Positions 1 through 10,008 of a DNA stretch of 64,000 bases are shown piece by piece. A program made the translations under genes and the position numbers. The notes under the pieces were generated by a model. That model did not search any database, was not told where the DNA came from, and worked only from the letters and a program-made list of their open reading frames with translations. Source of the DNA: an uncultured Acetatifactor sp. GTDB taxonomy: Bacteria > Bacillota > Clostridia > Lachnospirales > Lachnospiraceae. The stretch is from the NCBI GenBank assembly GCA_934402315.1, contig CAKRTS010000001.1:186001-250000 (forward strand), written 5' to 3'. The stretch's first letter is position 1. Each line of letters begins with the position of its first letter.

Positions 1-1667
1 TGCCCGGAGAGGCTGACAATCACCGGCGGCATCAGCGCCTGTGACACAACGCTTTTCTCGTGGAACTGCTTCATCAGCCGCTCATAATTCACCTTTTCGT
101 GTGCCGCGTGCTGATCGATCATCAGCAGCTTATTTTCAAACTCGATCAGCCAGTAGGTCTCAAACACCTGACCGATCATGCGGAAACGGCTCCGGTTGTC
201 CGCCGTCAGCAGCTTCTCCTCAAACAGATTCATCTGGGTCGGCTTTGCGGCAATTTCCGGCTCTGCCTCCACCGTTACCTTTGGCTGCTCCACCGTCTGC
301 GCCTGCGGCTCTCCGGGAAGCTCCGTCGTCTCCGTGAAGAAATTCTGGTCGGAATCCTGCTCCTGTACCGGCGGCTCGGTCTTCACCGTCTGTTCCAGTT
401 GCTTCGGCAGTTCCGGTGTTTTCTGCTGTTCTGACTGCTTTTCCTGCATTTTGGGCGCGGTATCCTCGCCCTTTACCCTCGTCCAGACAGGATTATGAAT
501 GAATTCCTGCATTTTAGGGCGTTCCGCCTCATACTTCATCTCCTCCATGACGCGGTAATTATCGCTCCGCCTCTGTTCAAAAGGCTCCGGTGTCTTCACC
601 TTTTCCCGCTGCAGCTGTTCTTCCTTCCTCGCCGCCTGCTGTTCTCTCTCTGTCGTCAGCAGTGCATCGGGAATCATCTCCTTTGTCATCAGTGCATACT
701 TGACCGCACCGCAGAGAAAGGCGCTGAAGCTCATGGCGTTTGTAAAGCGCACATCCATCTTCGTCGGATGCACATTGACATCCACCCGCTCCGTATCCAT
801 GGTGATATGCAGCACGCACAGCGGGAATTTGTGCTGCATCAGATACTCCTTGTAGCCCTCCTCGACCGCGCGCGCCACGATATTGCTCCGTATAAATCTT
901 CCGTTAATAAAATAAATTTCAAAGTTGCGGTTGGAGCGCACCTGTACAGGCTTCCCAAGGTATCCGTCGATCCGGATGCCGTCCTGCTCCGACTGGATCG
1001 GCACAAGCTCGTTTGCGACGTCCCTTCCGTAGATGCGGTAGATGACCTCCCTGAGATCGCCGTTGCCGGACGTATGGAACTTCATCTGGCTTCCGAGGAT
1101 CAGCTTAAAGGAAATATCCGGTCTGGAGAGTGCAAGATGCTCCATCAGATCCGCGATATAGCTTCCCTCCGTGGACGGCTGGCGCAGGAATTTCCGCCGC
1201 ACCGGCGTGTTGAAAAAGAGATTCCGCATAAGAAAGGTCGTTCCGTCCGGCGCACCCACCTCGTCAAAGGCAACCTCTCTGGCACCCTCAAGCTGTATCC
1301 TGCAGCCGGTAAGGCTGTCCGGCGTCTTCGTTATCACCTCAACCTTTGAGACCGCCGCGATACTCGACAGCGCTTCCCCGCGGAACCCAAGGCTGGAAAT
1401 CCTCATCAGATCCTCCGCACTCTCAATCTTGCTGGTCGCATGGCGCAGGAATGCCTTTCTGAGCTGTTCCTTCTCCATGCCGCAGCCGTTGTCCGTGACG
1501 CGGATGAACTCGATTCCTCCGTCCTTTGCCTCCACCGTGATGGCAGTGGCTCCGGCATCGATCGCATTCTCCACAAGCTCCTTCACAACGCTCGACGGGC
1601 GCTCTACAACCTCGCCCGCCGCAATCTTATCTATTGTCTCCGAATTCAGAATATGTATTTCTGCCAT
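1..1667 (-). CDS. mutL: DNA mismatch repair protein MutL (3' end outside window)
   Basis: MutL couples MutS mismatch recognition to the downstream repair steps and is a GHKL-type ATPase. The frame starts at ATG 1667 behind a clear GGAGG and runs off the window edge, so the C-terminus is missing. The N-terminal ATPase motifs are visible: an ENAIDAGA-type helix near residue 35, the DNGCGM loop, and TSKI and GFRGEAL further on. The MutL/transducer domain (NVHPTKMDVRF) follows, then a low-complexity Glu/Gln/Pro/Thr linker. The dimerisation domain begins close to the edge, with the DQHAAHEK motif of endonuclease-type MutL. It starts 23 bp after the mutS stop, so the two genes are probably cotranscribed. 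Confidence 0.97.
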   Translation of the reverse strand, partial: MAEIHILNSETIDKIAAGEVVERPSSVVKELVENAIDAGATAITVEAKDGGIEFIRVTDNGCGMEKEQLRKAFLRHATSKIESAEDLMRISSLGFRGEALSSIAAVSKVEVITKTPDSLTGCRIQLEGAREVAFDEVGAPDGTTFLMRNLFFNTPVRRKFLRQPSTEGSYIADLMEHLALSRPDISFKLILGSQMKFHTSGNGDLREVIYRIYGRDVANELVPIQSEQDGIRIDGYLGKPVQVRSNRNFEIYFINGRFIRSNIVARAVEEGYKEYLMQHKFPLCVLHITMDTERVDVNVHPTKMDVRFTNAMSFSAFLCGAVKYALMTKEMIPDALLTTEREQQAARKEEQLQREKVKTPEPFEQRRSDNYRVMEEMKYEAERPKMQEFIHNPVWTRVKGEDTAPKMQEKQSEQQKTPELPKQLEQTVKTEPPVQEQDSDQNFFTETTELPGEPQAQTVEQPKVTVEAEPEIAAKPTQMNLFEEKLLTADNRSRFRMIGQVFETYWLIEFENKLLMIDQHAAHEKVNYERLMKQFHEKSVVSQALMPPVIVSLSG

Positions 1668-1690
1668 TATTTCCTCCAGGGATCCCTTCC

Positions 1691-4372
1691 CTATTTCCCG
1701 CCCTGCCAACGGTTCTTGAGCTTGTTCTGCAGCCGGTACAGGGTGTTTAATGCATCCAGCGGTGACATGGAATTCACCTCGACCTCCATCAGCTCCTTCA
1801 GCACGTCCTCATCCGTCACGGTGTCAAAGAGAGACATCTGCGCCAGATCGACCTCATCCAGCTTCGGCTGCTTCTTCGCATGTCCGTCGCCCCTGACATC
1901 CACGGCGATGTTCTGGATTCTCTCTATGATGTCATTATCCGTCAGCTGTTCGACGATCTCCTTTGCGCGGTCGATAACCATATCCGGCACTCCCGCGAGC
2001 TTCGCCACCTGGATGCCGTAGCTCTTGTCCGCGCCGCCCTTGATGATCTTTCTCAGGAAGACAATATCGTCCCCGCACTCCTTCACGGCGATGCAGTAAT
2101 TGTTGACGTTGTTCATCTTTCCCTCAAGCTCGGTCAGTTCATGGTAATGCGTGGCAAAGAGGGTCTTTGCACCGAGGAGCTTGCGGTTGCTGATATGCTC
2201 GATCACCGCCCATGCGATGCTGAGTCCGTCAAAGGTTGACGTTCCCCGCCCGATCTCGTCGAGGATCAACAGGCTGTTGGCGGTCGCATTCCTCAGAATG
2301 TTTGCCACCTCGTTCATCTCGACCATAAAGGTAGACTGTCCGCTGGCGAGATCATCCGAAGCGCCGACTCTGGTAAATATCCTGTCCACAATGCCGATGT
2401 TCGCGCTCTTTGCCGGGACAAAGCAGCCGATCTGCGCCATGAGGACGATCAATGCCGTCTGTCTCATATAGGTCGATTTTCCCGCCATGTTCGGGCCCGT
2501 GATGATGCTGATGCAGTGATTGCCGTTGTCGAGGAAAGTGTCATTCGCAATGAACAGATCGTTGGAGATCATCTGCTCCACGACGGGATGCCTTCCGTCC
2601 TTGATGTCGATCACGCCCTTCTCATTCAGCTTCGGGCGGACATAACGGTTCCTCTCCGAGACAAGGGACAGGGACGCGTAGACATCCAGCTTTGCGATCG
2701 CCTTTGCCGTCCGCTGGATGCGCTCCAGCTCCATGGTAATCGACTCCCTGATCTTGCAGAACATATCGTACTCCAGCGCAGTCAGCTTGTCCTCAGCATT
2801 CAAAATAGTGTCCTCAAGCTCCTTTAACCGCGGCGTTGTATACCTCTCCGCATTGGCAAGTGTCTGCTTTCTGATATAATCCTCCGGCACCATGTCCTTA
2901 TAGGAATTTGTAACCTCAAAATAATAGCCGAAAACCTTGTTGTACTTGATTTTCAGGTTCTTGATGCCCGTGCGCTCCCGATCCTGTTCCTCCAGCTCCG
3001 CCAGCCACTGCTTGCCGTCATGCTTTGCCCTGCGCAGCATATCAATCGTCTCATCGAAGCCGTCCCTTATCATCCCGCCTTCCCGGATCGTGATCGGCGG
3101 TTCCTCCTCGATGGAATTCAGGATCAGCTGATAAATGTCCTCAAGCCCGTCAATATCCTTCTCAATCCCGGCAAGCTCCTCCTTCTCGAACCCCTTCAGA
3201 ACCTTCTTGATGGCGGGAAGCATCTCGAGGGAGTTGCGGAACGCTATGAAGTCCCTCGGGTTCGCCGTCTTATAGGTCACCTTGCTCAAAAGTCTTTCCA
3301 GATCGTAGATCGGATTCAGGTATTCCCTGATCTCATCGCGGGACACGCTGTCCCGGTTGAGCTCCTCGATCGCGTCGAGACGCTTTTCCATCTCCGCCCT
3401 GTCGATCAGCGGCTGCTCGATCAAGCTCCTGAGCAGTCTGCCGCCCATGGCAGTCTTCGTCTTGTCGAGCACCCAGAGCAGGGAGCCGCGCTTCTGCTTT
3501 TCGCGCAGCGTCTCCGCCAGCTCCAGATTCCGTCTGGTCGAGCTGTCAAGCAGCATGTATTTATTGGTAAGATACGGATAAATATGTGTAAAATGGGCAA
3601 GCTCCGTCTTCTGCGTCTCATAGAGGTACTGCAAAAGCGCTCCCGCCGCAATCATCCCGACCGGGAACTCCTCTATACCGAGTCCGATCAGGGAATTTAC
3701 CTTGAAATGCCTGAGAAGGACACGCTTACAGCCGTCATCGTCAAAGACATGCGCCTCAAGCGCATTGACAGAGACACGATAACGCCCTCTCAGATCGTCC
3801 ACGTCAAAGCCGCTGACAAGGAATGCCTCGTTGCAGATCACCTCGGACGGTTCGTATTTCATCAGTTCATCGTTCAGCTTCCGGAGATCCTCCACCTCCG
3901 TCAGATAATAGTCACCGGTCGTGACATCCGCCACGGAAATTCCGATCCTTGTCGGCGTGTAGGTAATGCACATCAGGAAATTATTTTTGGACTCCTCGAG
4001 CGACTGCACGTTCAGATTTGTGCCGGGTGTGACGATCCGGATGACATCGCGCTTCACAAGCCCCTTCGCCAGCTTCGGGTCCTCCACCTGTTCACAGATA
4101 GCCACCTTGTAGCCTCTGCTGACCAGTTTGGTCAAATACCCCTCGACTGCATGATAAGGGATTCCGCACATCGGTGCGCGCTCCTCGAGTCCGCATGCCT
4201 TTCCCGTCAGGGTGATCTCAAGCTCTTTGGATGCCGTCAGCGCATCGTCAAAAAACATTTCATAAAAATCTCCCAGCCGGTAAAAGAGGATACAGTCCTG
4301 ATATTGTTTCTTTGTCTCCATGTACTGCTGCATCATGGGAGTTAGGTCTTCTATTGCAATCTGCTCCGACAT
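1691..4372 (-). CDS. mutS: DNA mismatch repair protein MutS
   Basis: MutS binds base mismatches and small loops and recruits MutL. The 893-residue protein has the family's usual length. Near the N-terminus it has the mismatch-wedge motif GDFYEMF, then connector and lever domains, and the ATPase with Walker A GPNMAGKST, the LASGQSTFMVEM segment, Walker B LLILDEIGRGTS and the FATHYHEL switch. I place the start at ATG 4372, giving MSEQIAIEDL, because it follows a GGAG and matches family N-termini. An upstream in-frame ATG at 4453 would add 27 residues unlike the family. mutL follows 23 bp downstream. Confidence 0.97.
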   Translation of the reverse strand: MSEQIAIEDLTPMMQQYMETKKQYQDCILFYRLGDFYEMFFDDALTASKELEITLTGKACGLEERAPMCGIPYHAVEGYLTKLVSRGYKVAICEQVEDPKLAKGLVKRDVIRIVTPGTNLNVQSLEESKNNFLMCITYTPTRIGISVADVTTGDYYLTEVEDLRKLNDELMKYEPSEVICNEAFLVSGFDVDDLRGRYRVSVNALEAHVFDDDGCKRVLLRHFKVNSLIGLGIEEFPVGMIAAGALLQYLYETQKTELAHFTHIYPYLTNKYMLLDSSTRRNLELAETLREKQKRGSLLWVLDKTKTAMGGRLLRSLIEQPLIDRAEMEKRLDAIEELNRDSVSRDEIREYLNPIYDLERLLSKVTYKTANPRDFIAFRNSLEMLPAIKKVLKGFEKEELAGIEKDIDGLEDIYQLILNSIEEEPPITIREGGMIRDGFDETIDMLRRAKHDGKQWLAELEEQDRERTGIKNLKIKYNKVFGYYFEVTNSYKDMVPEDYIRKQTLANAERYTTPRLKELEDTILNAEDKLTALEYDMFCKIRESITMELERIQRTAKAIAKLDVYASLSLVSERNRYVRPKLNEKGVIDIKDGRHPVVEQMISNDLFIANDTFLDNGNHCISIITGPNMAGKSTYMRQTALIVLMAQIGCFVPAKSANIGIVDRIFTRVGASDDLASGQSTFMVEMNEVANILRNATANSLLILDEIGRGTSTFDGLSIAWAVIEHISNRKLLGAKTLFATHYHELTELEGKMNNVNNYCIAVKECGDDIVFLRKIIKGGADKSYGIQVAKLAGVPDMVIDRAKEIVEQLTDNDIIERIQNIAVDVRGDGHAKKQPKLDEVDLAQMSLFDTVTDEDVLKELMEVEVNSMSPLDALNTLYRLQNKLKNRWQGGK

Positions 4373-4531
4373 TCTATGTCTGTCTCCTGTTCCATTGCTT
4401 TTGTAAAACTGCTTTTTCCCGTGAAAAAAGCGAACACGCAATGAATTGCGCATTCGCTCATATTTTACTACAAAATATTGTGCTTGTAAATCTTCTAAAA
4501 GCTCATATTTTCGCAGTAACGGGCACTATGC

Positions 4532-4643
4532 TACTGTTCACTCCGTTCACAGCAACACGCTTCACGATGCACAGCGCCTGCAAGTCTCGCAAAATTGCAT
4601 TTCATGCAATTTTGACTTCGCGGAATATGGACTGTGAACAGTA
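4532..4643. repeat. Imperfect inverted-repeat element between mutS and sulP
   Basis: The 276-bp gap between mutS and the SulP gene holds no gene. It contains 10-bp outer inverted arms, TACTGTTCAC at 4532-4541 and GTGAACAGTA at 4634-4643. Inside them is a perfect 11-bp hairpin with a 3-nt loop: CAAAATTGCAT at 4590-4600 and its complement at 4604-4614. The layout suggests a small non-autonomous repeat or a folded RNA. There is no T-run typical of a strong terminator. Confidence 0.5.
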
Positions 4644-4649
4644 ACGGCT

Positions 4650-6296
4650 CTATGCTTCCTCTGCACGCTTCAGGGCATCATCGATATGTGCGCAGAAGTT
4701 TTCGCTTCCCACTCTCTCTACAAAGCCCGCCTTCTGCATGACATGCATAGGCTGCTCGTTGACATGGGAAAAGATCAGCCGGATATGCTTCTTCTCGCAT
4801 TCCGCCAGCATTCCCTCCAGATTATGCATCGCCGTCGCATCGATCGCGCTGACGCTCCTCATTCTAAGGATCAGGCAGTTCATCTTCTCGTCCAGCGTGA
4901 TCGCCAGAATCTTGTCAGCAGCGCCAAAGAACAGCGGCCCGCTGATTTCATAGACCATCGTGTTTTTCGGAACCGTCCGCAGGCTCAGACTGTCGGGATC
5001 ATCCTCGTCATCCACCATCTTCCAGCCGGCAACCTCCGTGACATCGCTCATCCGCTTCATAAAGAGAATTGCCGCCATCAGCACGCCGACCTCGATCGCT
5101 GCGACAAGGTCAAACACAACCGTCAGCACAAAGGTTACGACAAGGACAATAATGTCACTCTTCGGAGAGGTCTTGCACAGGTGCACAAACTTTCTCCAGC
5201 CGCACATATTATAGGCAACCATAAACAGGATCGCCGCGATGGCGGGCATCGGAATCAGGGCGGCATAAGGCATCAGGACAACCAGTATCAGCAACAGTAC
5301 AACAGAATGCACCATTCCCGCAACCGGTGTGCGCCCGCCATTCTTGACGTTCGCTGCCGTTCTCGCAATCGCTCCGGTCGCCGGAATGCCGCCGAACAGC
5401 GCAGAGACGATATTTCCGGCTCCCTGTGCGATCAGCTCCATATTGGAGCGGTGACGGCTGTTTACCATGCTGTCCGCAACAACACAGGAAAGCAGGGATT
5501 CTATGGCGGCAAGAATCGCTATGGTAAAGGCATCCGGCAGGACATTCCTGACGGTTTTCAGGCTGAATGCGGGAATGGAAATCGTCGGCAGCTTGTTGGA
5601 AATCTCATAGAGATCGCCGATGGTATTGACCTTCATATCCAGTCCCTTCACCATGGCAATGCTGACGAGCACCGCGATCAGTGAGGGTGGAATTTTCTTG
5701 CAGAAGCCCGGGAGATAACCCCAGCCGATCAGCACGGCCATACACACCACGCCGACAATGACCGCCTGCCAGTTGGCCGTATCGATAAAGCGGATCACGC
5801 CCTTGAGCTTGTCCATCGTCTCGATCAGCGGTTCTTCCGTGACAATCGTCAGCCCTAAGAAGTCCTTGATCTGACCGATCACGATTGTCACCGCGATCCC
5901 CGCCGTGAAGCCCGTCGTAATTGTATAAGGAATAAACTTAATCAGACTTCCCAGACGCAGGAAGCCCATGAGAATCAGTATCGCGCCCGCAAGAAGCGTC
6001 GCAATGACAAGCCCCTCAAATCCGTTCTTGGCGACAATGCCCGCAACAATCGTAGCAAATGCCGCCGTCGGTCCCGCGATCTGGACGCGGCTGCCGCCCA
6101 GAAAGGAAATGACAAAGCCGGCGGTGATCGCCGTGTAGATACCCTTTTCCGGTGTAACGCCGGACGCAAGAGCAAGCGCAATGGAGAGCGGCAGGGCAAT
6201 GATCGCCACAATGATGCCGGCGACCACGTCCTTCACAAACTGCTCCTTCGTATAAGTCTTCATGACAGAAAAAAGTTTCGGTTTCAATTTATCCAT
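4650..6296 (-). CDS. SulP family anion permease with STAS domain
   Basis: This is a 548-residue membrane transporter of the SulP/SLC26 family, which move sulfate, bicarbonate or other anions. The first roughly 400 residues form a series of hydrophobic segments, including the conserved GLIVAIIALPLSIALALA-like first helix near residues 27-45 and a PATGAIARTAANVKNGGRTP stretch near residue 300. A C-terminal STAS domain occupies about residues 440-545. The start at 6296 follows AGGAG. The substrate cannot be read from sequence. The gene stands alone, and no sulfur genes lie nearby. Confidence 0.9.
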   Translation of the reverse strand: MDKLKPKLFSVMKTYTKEQFVKDVVAGIIVAIIALPLSIALALASGVTPEKGIYTAITAGFVISFLGGSRVQIAGPTAAFATIVAGIVAKNGFEGLVIATLLAGAILILMGFLRLGSLIKFIPYTITTGFTAGIAVTIVIGQIKDFLGLTIVTEEPLIETMDKLKGVIRFIDTANWQAVIVGVVCMAVLIGWGYLPGFCKKIPPSLIAVLVSIAMVKGLDMKVNTIGDLYEISNKLPTISIPAFSLKTVRNVLPDAFTIAILAAIESLLSCVVADSMVNSRHRSNMELIAQGAGNIVSALFGGIPATGAIARTAANVKNGGRTPVAGMVHSVVLLLILVVLMPYAALIPMPAIAAILFMVAYNMCGWRKFVHLCKTSPKSDIIVLVVTFVLTVVFDLVAAIEVGVLMAAILFMKRMSDVTEVAGWKMVDDEDDPDSLSLRTVPKNTMVYEISGPLFFGAADKILAITLDEKMNCLILRMRSVSAIDATAMHNLEGMLAECEKKHIRLIFSHVNEQPMHVMQKAGFVERVGSENFCAHIDDALKRAEEA

Positions 6297-6433
6297 GACT
6301 GGAATCTCCTCGTTTGTTAGTTTCCCTTTCCCTGCGAAAAGAGCACGAACTTAATCTTATTCCTATCACGGATCGAATGCAATACACATTTTAACGTAAT
6401 TTTATACGGATTTTTGTTTTCTTTTAGGCAGAT

Positions 6434-8125
6434 TTATTCTTCCGTCAGATCCACATATACCGGTTCGTGACCGGTTGCGGGCAGAAAACGCTCCAGCAGA
6501 TCCGAGAGCTTCATCCTCATGCTCGAAGTGTTCATGCAGGGATGGCAGCCAAACCATTCCCCTCCCAGGATCTCCCTGTCAATCAACAGCTGCACCTTTC
6601 CCTCCCTGTCATTCATCAGCCCCATCACACTGACAGAGCCCGGTGTAATATGGAGGAAACGCTCCATGTAAACCGCCTCGGCAAAGGACAGTCTCGCACT
6701 GCCGATCTGCTTCGACAGCAGCTTCGTCTTAAATTTCTTTCCTCCCGGCAGCATCAGCAGATAAAACTGCGTCCTCTGCTGGTTACACAGAAAGAGGTTC
6801 TTGCAGATGACCGCATCGGTCAACGCTTCATCCACGGCTGCGCACGCCTCCATGGTATTCGTCTCACAGTGATCGATCCGCTGAAAGGGAATCCCCAGCC
6901 CGTCCAACAGGCGATAGGTCTCCAGCTCACGATTTCTTCTCCACGCGGCATCCGCCGGACTGCCATCCTCCAGCAGCAGCTTCACCGGCACCGGCTCAAC
7001 CGCCCCTTCATACAGGCCAAGCTTTCCGTTCCGCTTCACATAATAGCCGTTCTCTGTCTCGAAGACAATCGAAAGCTCATCCCCGGGCTCCACAGCAAGC
7101 CTGCAGTCGCAGTAATCGTCGCAGTGCAGATCGCCGTTCTGGTTCCAGTCATTTACCCACTTCCGGGGCACTTCAAATTCTTTTCCGGTGCTGATCTGGC
7201 GCACACGTGCCATGCCGCCGTTCTCCTCCAGCAGCTCAACCCTGCTGTCAAAATACCGGACATGCACCGTCGCAGGGACTGCACTCTGCCGCTCCTGCGC
7301 GATTGCCAGAGGGAAATCATCATAGCTCGTCCACTGAATCTCCTCCAGCTTCGCATGACAGTCCGGAATCAGGATGCCGTTGAGCTGTCCTGCCCTTTTC
7401 AGTCCGCAGCCGCCGTCGATGCAGAGGATGCCCCGCTCATAGTCAAACAGCGGACTGTTGTTCTCCTCATCCTCCCGGTACAGGCAAACCGGCCAGTGAC
7501 CCGTCACCACATGATATTTTTCAAAGCGGTAACCCTGATTCAGGAAGTTATCATTTTTCAGATACTGCAGGGCATCCGTCCCCTCTAAAAGAGACAGGTC
7601 GTCCGTCGGCACGCCTCCGTGCACAAAGAGATAATCCCCCGCTGTCAGAATCGTCGGTCTGCTCCGCAGAAAGTCCAGCTCCCTCTCAAACTGCGCACAC
7701 ATGCGCTCCTTATATTCCGCAGCATTCTGCTCGTTGAGATGGCTGACCGGAACACCCATGTCCGCGAGCATGTCTATAAACAGCCCGCCACCCCATGCGC
7801 CGTCCAGCCAGTGTATAAAGCCGGAAAACTTCTCCGGCCCCTCTTCCAGAACCAGAAGCCGTCCCATGTCCACGTTCCCCATGGAGACATAGACGGGATA
7901 GCGGCTGCAAAGCTCCATCACATACTGGACAACTCTGAGACTCTCCGGCCCCTTGTCGATCAGGTCGCCGACAATGACCAGAATGTCATTCTCCGTGTAT
8001 TTTACCTTCCGCAGCAGCTGGATCAGCCTGTCCAGAGATCCGTGAATGTCGCTGACGACAAGCAGCCTCTGTCCCGGCTTCGCTGAAATCGTCTGAATTG
8101 TGGTTGTCCGTGTCACCTTGTTCAT
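6434..8125 (-). CDS. Metallophosphoesterase fused to ProX/YbaK-type aminoacyl-tRNA deacylase
   Basis: A 563-residue two-enzyme fusion. The N-terminal part is a calcineurin-like phosphoesterase resembling ApaH/PrpA-type phosphatases: motif SDIHG, then GDLIDKGP, a GNVD motif and FVHGG. A middle segment (about residues 285-380) looks like an SH3-type beta linker. From about residue 390 it matches the prolyl-tRNA-synthetase-associated ProX/YbaK family, which hydrolyses mischarged tRNA such as Ala-tRNA(Pro), with TPGSVSVMGLMND and GCHPCMNTSS visible. The ATG at 8125 overlaps the upstream glucosidase stop as ATGA and has a GGAGG, so I prefer it to the ATG at 8149. Linkage of the two activities is inferred only from the fusion. 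Confidence 0.85.
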   Translation of the reverse strand: MNKVTRTTTIQTISAKPGQRLLVVSDIHGSLDRLIQLLRKVKYTENDILVIVGDLIDKGPESLRVVQYVMELCSRYPVYVSMGNVDMGRLLVLEEGPEKFSGFIHWLDGAWGGGLFIDMLADMGVPVSHLNEQNAAEYKERMCAQFERELDFLRSRPTILTAGDYLFVHGGVPTDDLSLLEGTDALQYLKNDNFLNQGYRFEKYHVVTGHWPVCLYREDEENNSPLFDYERGILCIDGGCGLKRAGQLNGILIPDCHAKLEEIQWTSYDDFPLAIAQERQSAVPATVHVRYFDSRVELLEENGGMARVRQISTGKEFEVPRKWVNDWNQNGDLHCDDYCDCRLAVEPGDELSIVFETENGYYVKRNGKLGLYEGAVEPVPVKLLLEDGSPADAAWRRNRELETYRLLDGLGIPFQRIDHCETNTMEACAAVDEALTDAVICKNLFLCNQQRTQFYLLMLPGGKKFKTKLLSKQIGSARLSFAEAVYMERFLHITPGSVSVMGLMNDREGKVQLLIDREILGGEWFGCHPCMNTSSMRMKLSDLLERFLPATGHEPVYVDLTEE

Positions 8126-9981
8126 GAATTTATCCGCCTCCAGATACATGCCTCATAGCCCGCCAGAACGGAAGTCTCCGCATCTGCCCGAGCGGCTGTA
8201 TCGTATATTTTTTCCCAGCTGCCCTGTCTCTTCTGTGCCCGGCAGGGCTTCTCTCCGAGATTGCAGTCAATCAGATAGCACTCGCCGTCCAGCGTCCGCT
8301 CATAGGCAAATCTGTCCTTTCTCCTGTTCACGGCCTTAAAATCGCCGTAGACCAGTGCGCGTGCTTTTTTTCTCAGTCCGATAAGACTCCGGTAAGCCGC
8401 CGTCACCTCCGCCTTCGGCTCCTGATGAAGTCCCGCATGACACGGCTGGACTGTCCGGTTCCACGGCAGGGGCACGCGTGTATGCTCCCTCGTCCCCGCA
8501 AGGATCGTCGCAAAGACCTTCTCCGCGCTCTCCGTCACGATGTGCTCCTCGTAATAACCCTTTGCCTCCACATCCGTAATCTGCTCCATGGATGTGAACG
8601 CATAATTTGCAAGCCCCATCTCATCCCCCTGGAAGACAAAGGGCGTACCGCGGAGGGTAAACTGCATGACGGCAAGAAGCTTTGCAAGCGGCACATGCTT
8701 CTCAGCATCCTGCGTGATCTTGCTAATCATCCTCGGGTTGTCATGATTATTATAGAAGAGAGACATCCAGCAGTTATTTCCGTAATGCTCCTGCCAGTCG
8801 ATCATATAGTCCCTGAGGTAATTCAGGTCATACTCGTATTCCTCCAGCCGGACATGCCCCGGTGTCTCGAGATGATCGAAAGAAAAGACCATGTCCAGCT
8901 CATGACGTTCTTCCCCCGTCACCAGCTGGCACATCTTCATGCCTAAGCCCGGTGTTTCTCCGACGGAGAATGCCCCGTGCGGTGCGAACGCCTTCTCCTG
9001 AATCTCGTGCAGGTACTGATGGAGCTTCGGGCCGTAATAATAGTGTTCAATTCCGGGATACCCCATCAGACTGCCGATCGTTTCATTCCCCTGCGGCAGT
9101 CCCTCCTCCTTGGAGATATAGTTGATGACATCCATGCGGAAGCCGTCAACGCCCTTGTCCAGCCACCAGTTAATCATCGAAATGACATCTTCCCTGACCT
9201 TTGGATTCTCCCAGTTCAAGTCCATCTGCTTCCTTGAGAAAAGATGCAACGACCAGCTGTGATCCTCCTCATTGTGGTTCCACGCAGAGCCGGAGAAGAA
9301 GGAAACCCAGTTGTTCGGCGGCTGTCCGCTGCCGTCCTCGTCGCGGAAAAAGTAATATTCCCTGTAGGGGGAATTCCGGTCAGCCAGCGCCTGCCGGTAC
9401 CATGTATGCTCGTCGGAGGTATGGTTTATAACAAGATCCATAATCAGATGCATTCCGCGCTTATGTACCTCCGCCAGCAGACGGTCAAAGTCCTCCATCG
9501 TTCCGAACTCCCGCATGATCGCCCGATAGTCGCGGATGTCATAGCCGTTATCGTCGTTCGGTGAATCATAGACAGGGGAAAGCCACAGGGCGTCGATCCC
9601 AAGCTCTTTCAGGTAGTCCAGCTTCTCCGTGATGCCGGGAAGATCCCCGATGCCGTCACCGTTGCTGTCATAGAAGCTCCTCGGATAGATCTGGTAAAAA
9701 ACAGCTTCCTTCCACCACTTTTCCGCGATCCTGCCGTCTCCCGCAGCCGGTTCATCCCGTTCACTGTTCACAAGCTTCAACAACGCCTCATAGAAGTCTG
9801 TTCCCAGCTTTTTCTTCGTCATTCCGGCAACTGTCTTCAGCTTCATCCCCGATACGACTGGGTTGGTAATCACCCTTTCCGGCAGCCCGATCTGTAACAG
9901 CACCTTCGCAAGCGCATCATGCCCGACAGGGCTGCGGTACAGCTCCCCGATCTTACTCTCAAGCGTCAGTTTTTTCCCCAT
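8122..9981 (-). CDS. malL: GH13 alpha-glucosidase (oligo-1,6-glucosidase type)
   Basis: A cytoplasmic 619-residue glycosidase without a signal peptide, likely splitting glucose from isomaltose or maltose-type oligosaccharides. GH13 regions are clear: WWKEAVFYQIYPRSF at the barrel start, GFRMDVI (catalytic Asp), FSVGETPG (acid/base Glu) and NNHDNPR. The QMDLN segment matches the oligo-1,6-glucosidase subgroup. An N-terminal extension of about 85 residues precedes the barrel and is not part of standard MalL. The start at 9981 follows a strong AGGAGG. It overlaps the phosphatase/ProX gene by 4 bp and lies downstream of a GPH sugar symporter, which suggests uptake and hydrolysis of an alpha-glucoside. 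Confidence 0.9.
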   Translation of the reverse strand: MGKKLTLESKIGELYRSPVGHDALAKVLLQIGLPERVITNPVVSGMKLKTVAGMTKKKLGTDFYEALLKLVNSERDEPAAGDGRIAEKWWKEAVFYQIYPRSFYDSNGDGIGDLPGITEKLDYLKELGIDALWLSPVYDSPNDDNGYDIRDYRAIMREFGTMEDFDRLLAEVHKRGMHLIMDLVINHTSDEHTWYRQALADRNSPYREYYFFRDEDGSGQPPNNWVSFFSGSAWNHNEEDHSWSLHLFSRKQMDLNWENPKVREDVISMINWWLDKGVDGFRMDVINYISKEEGLPQGNETIGSLMGYPGIEHYYYGPKLHQYLHEIQEKAFAPHGAFSVGETPGLGMKMCQLVTGEERHELDMVFSFDHLETPGHVRLEEYEYDLNYLRDYMIDWQEHYGNNCWMSLFYNNHDNPRMISKITQDAEKHVPLAKLLAVMQFTLRGTPFVFQGDEMGLANYAFTSMEQITDVEAKGYYEEHIVTESAEKVFATILAGTREHTRVPLPWNRTVQPCHAGLHQEPKAEVTAAYRSLIGLRKKARALVYGDFKAVNRRKDRFAYERTLDGECYLIDCNLGEKPCRAQKRQGSWEKIYDTAARADAETSVLAGYEACIWRRINS

Positions 9982-10008
9982 ATAACCTCCTTAAGTAACC
10001 ACAAAACT

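Noticed and set aside
3020..4345. 441-residue plus-strand frame inside mutS
   Set aside because: It is the antisense shadow of mutS. It has no ribosome site and no family resemblance.
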